From NCBI GenBank assembly GCA_947177115.1, contig CAMWTG010000013.1, positions 1-20,306 of the forward strand: a stretch of 20,306 bases of DNA, written 5' to 3'. Below are positions 20,289-20,306 of this stretch, in pieces (position 1 is the first letter of the stretch; the number at the start of each line of letters is the position of its first letter). Source of the DNA: an uncultured Clostridia bacterium. Its GTDB lineage: Bacteria; Bacillota; Clostridia; Oscillospirales; Oscillospiraceae. The notes below the pieces were generated by a model that worked only from the letters and a program-made list of their open reading frames with translations, made no database searches and was not told the DNA's origin. The position numbers were made by a program, and so were the translations under genes.

Positions 20289-20306
20289 AAGGAATTATGA
20301 GAATAC

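Overview
The window looks like a chromosomal stretch of a GC-rich gut-type Clostridia, most likely Oscillospiraceae (Flavonifractor, Pseudoflavonifractor or Lawsonibacter-like). This rests on about 60% GC coding sequence, strong GGAGG-type ribosome sites, low-GC-Gram-positive style promoters, a Firmicute-type GroEL ending in a Gly/Met tail, and protein families typical of that group (Amidase_6, EFR1 ferrodoxin, UgpB-like lipoprotein). The taxonomic call is inference.

Layout. (1) 1-1371: 3' part of groEL with a strong terminator. (2) 1452-1595: a small remnant resembling the C-terminus of an NTF2/lumazine-binding-like protein. (3) 1777-3779: a two-gene operon of an alkaline-phosphatase-superfamily phosphodiesterase and an organophosphate-antiporter-like MFS transporter. 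(4) 3968-4824: an internally deleted IS5-family element. (5) 4825-5294: intergenic DNA with a 22-bp hairpin, then a promoter whose -10 box lies inside a 10+8+10 palindrome. (6) 5295-10227: a five-gene + strand operon: UgpA-like and UgpE-like permeases, UgpB-like binding lipoprotein, an attenuator-like terminator, HAD phosphatase, TIM-barrel isomerase/epimerase-like enzyme. (7) 10230-11000: convergent GntR/UTRA regulator. (8) 11209-14863: a four-gene + strand operon: double-SIS sugar isomerase/deglycase-like protein, YjbQ/UPF0047 protein, inosine-uridine-type nucleoside hydrolase, and a protein with two fused nucleoside 2-deoxyribosyltransferase-like domains. (9) 14977-16773: secreted Amidase_6 protein on the minus strand. 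(10) 16898-17049: a MITE-like inverted-repeat element whose right end carries a good promoter for a DUF2262 gene (17148-17645). (11) 17646-18134: low-coding DNA with decayed traces. (12) 18135-20140: an aldo/keto reductase with two 4Fe-4S motifs, then an AT-rich EFR1-type flavodoxin/ferredoxin fusion.

How it may work together. Regions 6-8 (about 9.6 kb) read as one catabolic or salvage island around a GntR/UTRA regulator. An ABC importer resembling the glycerol-3-phosphate family, without its own ATPase, would bring in a phosphorylated or glycosylated compound. Two glycosidic-bond enzymes (nucleoside hydrolase, tandem NDT) and three sugar-processing enzymes (SIS, TIM barrel, HAD) would process it. 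YjbQ has no assigned step. The substrate is unknown to me; a nucleoside- or ribosyl-containing sugar conjugate is a hypothesis only. The upstream phosphodiesterase/transporter pair shares the organophosphate theme but is separated by the IS remnant and has its own promoter. The most interesting items are this uncharacterised island, the tandem NDT fusion inside it, and the MITE-like element that supplies a promoter.
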